Of a stretch of DNA of 64,000 nucleotides, positions 58,516 through 64,000 are shown in pieces. A program made the position numbers and the translations under genes. The stretch is from NCBI GenBank assembly GCA_951230915.1, contig OX579638.1:33580322-33644321 (forward strand), written 5' to 3'. How positions within the stretch are numbered: the first letter of the stretch is position 1; every line of letters begins with the position of its first letter. The DNA is from Antitrichia curtipendula (taxonomy: Eukaryota > Streptophyta > Bryopsida > Hypnales > Leucodontaceae). The notes under the pieces are model-generated. The model saw only the letters and a list, made by a program, of their open reading frames with translations, searched no databases and was not told where the DNA came from.

Positions 58516-59472
58516 TTAACTCCTAAAGTTCCATTGTTCCTTGGGGGGACAAAATTGATTTTGAGTAGGCTCCTACAATCTCAATTTTTGTTGTGATTTT
58601 TAGGATTTTTTTTGGAGATAGGAAAACACATCACATCACAAAGTTTACAACCTACGATTTGTCAACAATTATTGTGTGGTTACTGTTGTTTCATGGGTTT
58701 GTACGTTAATTTAATAGTTATCGCATCATTACGATGCATTACTACACAATTTATTGCATCGTTACGATGCATCACTAGTTGCAACTAATGATGCATCGTA
58801 ACTATGCAATAAATTGTGTAGTAATGCATCGTAACGATGCGATAACTATTAAATTAACGTACAAACCCATGAAACAACAGTAACCACACAATAATTGTTG
58901 ACAAATCGTAGGTTGTAAACTTTGTGATGATTAGCTTTGGGGGAATATAATTTTATTTGATTCATGTCCAATAGCAAAAGTTAATATGCCACCCTAAGTC
59001 CAAAATTTAAGTAAATTGAAACACAATAATTTCAATTCCATCTTAGACCTATTGGTGATTTTGTTTTTCCTTCTATCTTGTATCTACTTCTACTTCACAA
59101 TTTTTAAAGAATGAAAATCAAGTGTTTTAAAAAAAATAGAAAACTCCCAAACTTTCAATTCAATTCTTCAATATAATTTTTATAATTAAATATTAGTATT
59201 ACAAACATTGTAAGCTAAGAAGATTCAAAGTCTTAAAATCTAGTCATGCAAGGTGCAAAAATAACAATTTTCTTCACTTCAAATACAAATATCTTGCAAT
59301 CCATGGGATAAAAGTTCCTAAAATTTCTTTCACATATTCTCATACTAGTCTAGTGCAAGATCCTATGGTTAAATATGTAAAAAATAAATTCAAATTTTTT
59401 TTGCACTTGCATTAGAAATGACAGTTTTAAGTGGAATTTGATGGAAAAAAACCTCAAGCCTTTAGAATTTAA
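58516..59472. mobile_element. TTAA-bounded element E9, with nested palindrome
   Basis: 957 bp from TTAACTCCTAAAG to CTTTAGAATTTAA, in reverse orientation to E3 and closest to E2 in order of blocks ('gcaagatcctatggtta' near 59360). About 296 bp of it (58634-58929) is an inserted palindrome, so the element proper is about 660 bp and lacks part of the family interior. Confidence 0.6.
58634..58929. repeat. Near-perfect 296-bp palindrome inside E9
   Basis: The axis lies between 58781 and 58782, with arms of 148 bases and only about three mismatches in the inner part that I compared, so it is young or actively corrected. The arms contain a smaller palindromic unit ('gcatcgttacgatgc') repeated two to three times. 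Being inserted in an old element, it is probably a recent foldback transposon. Confidence 0.85.
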
Positions 59473-61290
59473 GGCTTTCCTTGATGACATGTCAATACAT
59501 TTGTAGAATATATTGTGCAGAAAGTCAAATTTTCATCTATGTGTTCTCATAAATACCCCTAGACTCCGAGGAAAAGAGATTAGATATTTTAGGTGAAAAT
59601 GATTACAAATTGGTTTTAGAAATCAATCACAATTAGGTGCAATTACCTTGGAGTTGCTTTACACTTCAAACAAAGCCAAGTGAACCAAAAAATTCTTAAA
59701 AATCTCATTGGGCAAATAGGACAACTTCTAAACTTTTGGCCAATGCAAGTGTTCAGTTCTTTTATTTTATTTCCTTAGCCTTAAGTATAATGAGGCCTTT
59801 AAGATAACACAACATGATTTTGTTTTCCCGTCCCCCTTGTCAAGTAGGATTTTGATGAAGTGTTATCAATATGACCTTTAACAATTCTTGTGGAATATAT
59901 AAAATTTTACACGTAACATTATATGGTTATTAAGTAATAGAGCTTTTAGTAATTGGTTTTTGGTTTCTTTAAAGGTGCTTCAAACATGCATATATGACAC
60001 ACTTTAAGGTTTCTTTACATCTTGACTTTGAAAATTCACCAAAAAAATAAACCTCCAAATAAAATTAAGATTTTCACGTGTCTACAAATAACTCCTAATT
60101 ACAATTTTGACTCTTTCTATATACATCAATTTAACCTTTTAGATCCAAGAGCAACCAATTGTAGTCACTTTATGTATGTAATTTAAAGTAACTTGAAATC
60201 AATACAAATTTTGAACTTTGCGCAAATTAGGTAGATGCTAAAAATCTTACATTGCATGAGAATAATGGTACAAGAGTCACTACAATCCATGATGTGAAAG
60301 GTCTCTAAATACTACAATATAAACTAGTAATTTGCCAATAATACACTATATACAACAATAAATGTTATATATGATAATATACTTTTATGTATTAACAATA
60401 TATTCAAATAAAATTTGAATATATTATATTCTAAATATTGTAAAATTGATATTTAGCTATTGGAATTGACCTCTCGATTTTGTAATCAATATATGAGTCA
60501 ATGCTTGAGGCATATATAAGTCTATACCTCAAACAATTTATGGAACACATTTTTTTACTTTGAAATCCAACCTAAATTTTAAAAAACTTGTAGTTATTTT
60601 GCAATGCGTTGTTCGAAAGGTCAAATGTCTAGTTTTACTTTTAGATTTGTCCTTCTAAAGAAAAAATTGCTTTTGGTCTTTGTATGGTTGTGATCATAAA
60701 GAAGTCATCAAGCAATGCACAAACATTCCTAAAATATGTGTCTTATAATACACAAAATTTGTTTCATAGTTCACCATTGGATGCACACCAAATTTAATCC
60801 TTTAAGGATGAGATCCATTGCCAAGTGTTGAAACATTTATGTTAGAGTTGAATGATTGTAGCCTATTAGATTGTGTTCAAATATCAATCATATATTTTTA
60901 TTATTTGAAACTATGAATTGTATATCACAATGAAAAATTGTAATTGTTTTCATTTTTGTTGCAAAAATTGAAAATAAATAAATAAAATAAAAAACCAACA
61001 TTGTTTGAAATTTTTTCAAGAGGTTCAAGTAGTAATGGAGATTAGCCTCGGGGAGGGGGGGGGGGTAGTGAATAGTGACAATAGAAAACTATGTGCGAAC
61101 AAATAATAGGAAGCCTAAAAAACATTTGAGATAAAAATCATAATTTATTTTTATATACTATAGAGTACAAAAATACCATGCCATGTCTTCAAGCTACTAT
61201 AGAAAATAGTTTCAATTAGAAAAAGATTAGACCTAGGATACCTCTTTTTTATTCTTTTTTCTAGCCAAAAGTACTAAATGTTGTTGTAAT
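59473..61290. other. Gene-free A/T-rich DNA
   Basis: No gene, RNA or bounded repeat was seen; a run of G occurs at about 61050-61066. Confidence 0.45.
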
Positions 61291-61897
61291 CATGTATAAA
61301 GGACCTAAACTAGAGTGGCATATTAATCATGTAAAAAGGACCTAAATTAGAGTGGCATATTCAAAGTGTTCAATAATTTTATGAACTTTACTAATTTCTA
61401 CAATAGACATTGGCTGGCTTTAGGTGGCTGTTATCTAATTTTGGAAATTGGCAGTTCTTGTTTTGGACCTTCTATTTGTCATTCTGGCTATTTAGGGCTC
61501 AAGATTTACTCTGGGGTTTGGAAATCGCTCAATTTGTCTTTTCCACTGTCTTCGGTTTAGGGCTGTTGTTCTATATTTGCAAATTGAAGATGCGATTGTT
61601 TTCTAGTTTTTCCATTAGTTATAGTACTGCAAGTTTGAGTTTAGGTGTACAAGCTCATTTTTTTTGTGTCTCCATAACTAGACATGATATGCACATTTTT
61701 TTTTCACTCATTGTGTTTCTAAATACAATGAGGACATTCTATTTCATACTACCATAGCATACTACCATTTCATACTACCATGATTGTGCATACTGTGAAG
61801 ACATGTACATTGAATCAAACAATGTAGGTTAAAGTAAAGTTGATATCAAAAAGTAATCTCTATATCATTCATATTAATCATGTAAAAAGGACCTAAA
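61291..61897. repeat. Direct repeats flanking a hydrophobic-ORF segment
   Basis: The phrase 'attaatcatgtaaaaaggac' occurs at about 61322-61341 and again at about 61873-61892, and a related 'catgtataaaggacctaaa' sits at about 61291. Between them lies a 115-codon plus frame (61410-61757) rich in Phe, Leu and Trp with no family I recognise. It may be an insertion with a long duplicated flank or a tandem duplication. The frame is not called as a gene. Confidence 0.35.
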
Positions 61898-62283
61898 CTT
61901 AAAGTTCAATTGATAGCATTCAATAATATGATACCTACCTAGTAAATGAGTGTCATTGACAATTCTTATGGAAGATATAATAGTAGTATTGACTACACTT
62001 TTCTGTTAAGTTCTAGTTGTAACTAGTCATTAGTGGGGGAAAGAAAAAAAAGTTTGAATTTTTTTTTATGTAGGACAAAAACTGTAGTAGATTTTTTTTT
62101 TAATCTAAATTACCATATCATTTATTCATATCAATTTAGAATTATAAGTAATGCAAGCCCCTTCTCTAATAACCCAAAGTAGGAAATTATATAATGATAG
62201 CACGTTTTTAAAAAAATAAAAAAAATAATAACCCCTTGAAAAATACTTGGTGTTTGCACCTATCCCCTTAGTTTTTTTACACT

Positions 62284-62695
62284 AAGGTAGTAGGCTCTAA
62301 AAGCGATCCTTTAAGGGCTGATTTGCCTTTTTCATAGGTTTGCATGACTAAAAATATTTTTAGCTCATTTTTCAGAGAAAGTCAAATAGATGCCGAATGT
62401 AACACAAGTGGTTTCATATTTTTTAAAGCATTTTTGAATTAGTTATGAATTTTCAAAGATTTCTGTTGTAGGTACCTGTTTGTGACCCTAGGTCTCCCAA
62501 AATCTGTCCCCTTGCAACTTCTAAAGTGATTTGAGGAAATCAAGATCAATGATAGGCTCTTGCAAAAGAAAAATAAGTTTTCCTTGATGCACTCAATAGC
62601 TAAAGTGGTCCATTCAAAGATCACCTGCAATCCATTCTACAACTAATTATAGGGTCGGTTTGAAGGAGAGGGTCACAATTACAGCACACTACCTT
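62284..62695. mobile_element. AGGTAG-family TIR element, copy 3
   Basis: 412 bp. Left 'aaggtagtaggctctaaaag' and right, inverted, 'aaggtagtgtgctgt', flanked by TA. The interior 'aacacaagtggtttcatatt' matches copies 1 and 2; it is shorter, so internally deleted. Confidence 0.7.
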
Positions 62696-63535
62696 ACCCC
62701 CTCAGGAGATTAGCGTGAAAATTTCTCAATTGGTTATTTTCTTTTTCACCCCAAAACAACCACATCAATGACCTTGGAGTCAAATTTGGCTATCAAACCA
62801 AATTTATCCTTTTATTTATTTGATGTATAAAATTTTAATATATAATGCTAATGGAAAAACATATTTTCTATTTATGTTGTTTTTTCAATAAATTTGATGA
62901 AAAAACTAAATTATTGTGATTTAAAAAAACTAAAAGTGGAAATAAAAATTATATCAATTATAATATATCAGAATAACCTAGAATTTTTACCATAAATGAA
63001 GGATATAATGAAAATTTTAATTGAATATAAAATTTAAAAGGAATAAAATATGAATGAAAATAGAGCATATAGTGTTATTTGGATTCTAAGAAAAGGAGCT
63101 TGCAATTGCAATAATTATTTTCATTATATGAAAGGCTTCAGATCATTCTACCTCAGAGTGAAATTCCATACTATTGGTTGAAATTGGAAATGAATTTTTC
63201 AAGTTGTCTAGAATTAACATTGCTTTTATCGTGTATTGCAAGACATACAATTGTAGGGGGAAAATACATTCCTGGAGGAACTTTAACACCAAAAGCAACC
63301 AAAATTTTTAAGTCCAATTGAATGTTAAAAAAAAGAAAGTTTTCCGGAAGTTGGGAACTTGCCAAAAAGAAAAAAGGAAACCTGGCAACCCTAAGCCATC
63401 ACTTCGGTTATGCCCCTGCGGAACCTGCAAGTGCAAGCGCGCTTGCGTCCAGGCCAAGTCGCGAGCTTGTCAAGCATCAGTTTGCTGCAAAAATTTCGCC
63501 GTTTGGGGTGACCAAGGCGGCATCCGTTGCCGGCC
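62696..63535. other. 5' flank of the TMEM19-like gene
   Basis: A/T-rich up to about 63370, then an abrupt shift to G/C-rich sequence that presumably holds the promoter and leader of the gene at 63536. A plus frame from 63322 in another phase gives an Ala/Ser/Arg-rich, transit-peptide-like translation but does not join the gene's frame. Confidence 0.4.
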
Positions 63536-63938
63536 ATGGCTATGGACAGCGCCAGTTTGGGAGTGGTCTGGCCGCTTGTGGCCGCAGGAGTGTCCACTTT
63601 GATCGCCTTGCGATCGTGGCGGAAACAGTCGTTGTCCACATCAGGGGCCGTGGCTGGTGTGCTGGTGCTCACTCTCTCCTTACTGTCCGGCCCGAGGTCC
63701 GAATCCTTTCCCTCCCTTAAGCATTCTCTTCGATATCTCTCAAATTTTCATGTATAATGCAAACGCACCAGCGATTGAGTGTGGGAGAATGTGAATTCGA
63801 GCAATTTGTTGGGGCGCTCTGCAGGTTTGCAGCGGTGGTACTCACATTCTTTTTCAGCTCGTCTCATCTGACGAAGTACAAATCGGACGTGAAGCAAAGC
63901 ATCGAAGAGGATTATAAGCAAGGCGGACAACGGGGCTG
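63536..63938 (+). CDS. TMEM19/DUF92 family membrane protein, 5' part
   Basis: Exon 1 is 63536-63696, intron 63697-63824, exon 2 63825-63938. A good donor (GTAAGA at 63939) shows that the gene continues past the window. The join falls within an Arg codon. The product starts 'MAMDSASLGVVWPLVAAGVS', with a first membrane helix, then 'SLSTSGAVAGVLVLTLSLL', then 'FFFSSSHLTKYKSDVKQSIE' and 'YKQGGQRGW', matching the N-terminal third of TMEM19/DUF92 proteins (family 'FFFTSSKLTK' and 'FKEGGQRNW'). Plant members include PGR (linked to sugar signalling) and VTE6 (plastid phytyl-phosphate kinase). No plastid transit peptide precedes this start, which favours the PGR/TMEM19 type, but the missing C-terminal part prevents a firm choice. 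Confidence 0.85.
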
Positions 63939-64000
63939 GTAAGATTGGGAACGAGTCGGAAGTTTTTGAAGAATTAGGGCATGGGTGGAATGTGGTAGAG

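Noticed and set aside
61410..61757. 115-codon hydrophobic ORF as a possible membrane protein
   Set aside because: Phe/Leu/Trp-rich wording is expected from T-rich DNA; no start context, splice sites or homologue.
1..64000. CRISPR arrays, operons, bacterial features
   Set aside because: Introns, MITEs and plant gene families show nuclear plant DNA; no regularly spaced short repeats with unique spacers were seen.

Overview
The window reads as nuclear DNA of a seed-free land plant, most likely a bryophyte or possibly a fern or lycophyte. The introns are GT-AG, a germin-like gene has no intron, plant-type MITEs are abundant, and there is a 19-exon gene for ZMYND10, an assembly factor for axonemal dynein. 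ZMYND10 is expected only where motile cilia or flagella are made, so flowering plants and conifers are unlikely hosts. Genes sit in short islands of balanced base composition within strongly A/T-rich, repeat-filled DNA.

Layout. 1-9.4 kb is repeat DNA: a decayed PIF/Harbinger transposase whose 3' half is duplicated head-to-head (1250-2449), followed by two elements of a TTAA-bounded family. 10.7-11.65 kb holds a frameshifted ubiquitin-like/zinc-finger gene and 13.7-14.4 kb an intact germin-like protein gene (minus strand). 15-25.7 kb is mostly transposon DNA without recognisable genes. 25.8-38.5 kb is the ZMYND10 gene (plus strand), whose introns hold several small transposons and a coding-like antisense ORF. 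39.9-43.7 kb is a two-exon minus-strand gene for an ankyrin-like protein of about 860 residues that I cannot name; its intron carries a 59-bp minisatellite. 45-63 kb is again repeat DNA, with more TTAA-bounded elements, foldback elements and MITEs, a possible plastid-derived insert and one orphan GC-rich island with a TATA box. At 63.5 kb the first two exons of a TMEM19/DUF92 gene run off the right edge.

The genes do not form an operon or an evident pathway; they are independent plant genes. The most unusual content is the repeat fraction: nine elements of roughly 0.9-2.6 kb with TTAACCCC... termini and no coding capacity, many foldback elements (one nearly perfect), and a transposase-derived hairpin locus.

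Limits: all homology calls come from reading sequence and remembered family patterns. No search was run. Repeat boundaries are accurate to a few bases where a target duplication is visible and to tens of bases otherwise.
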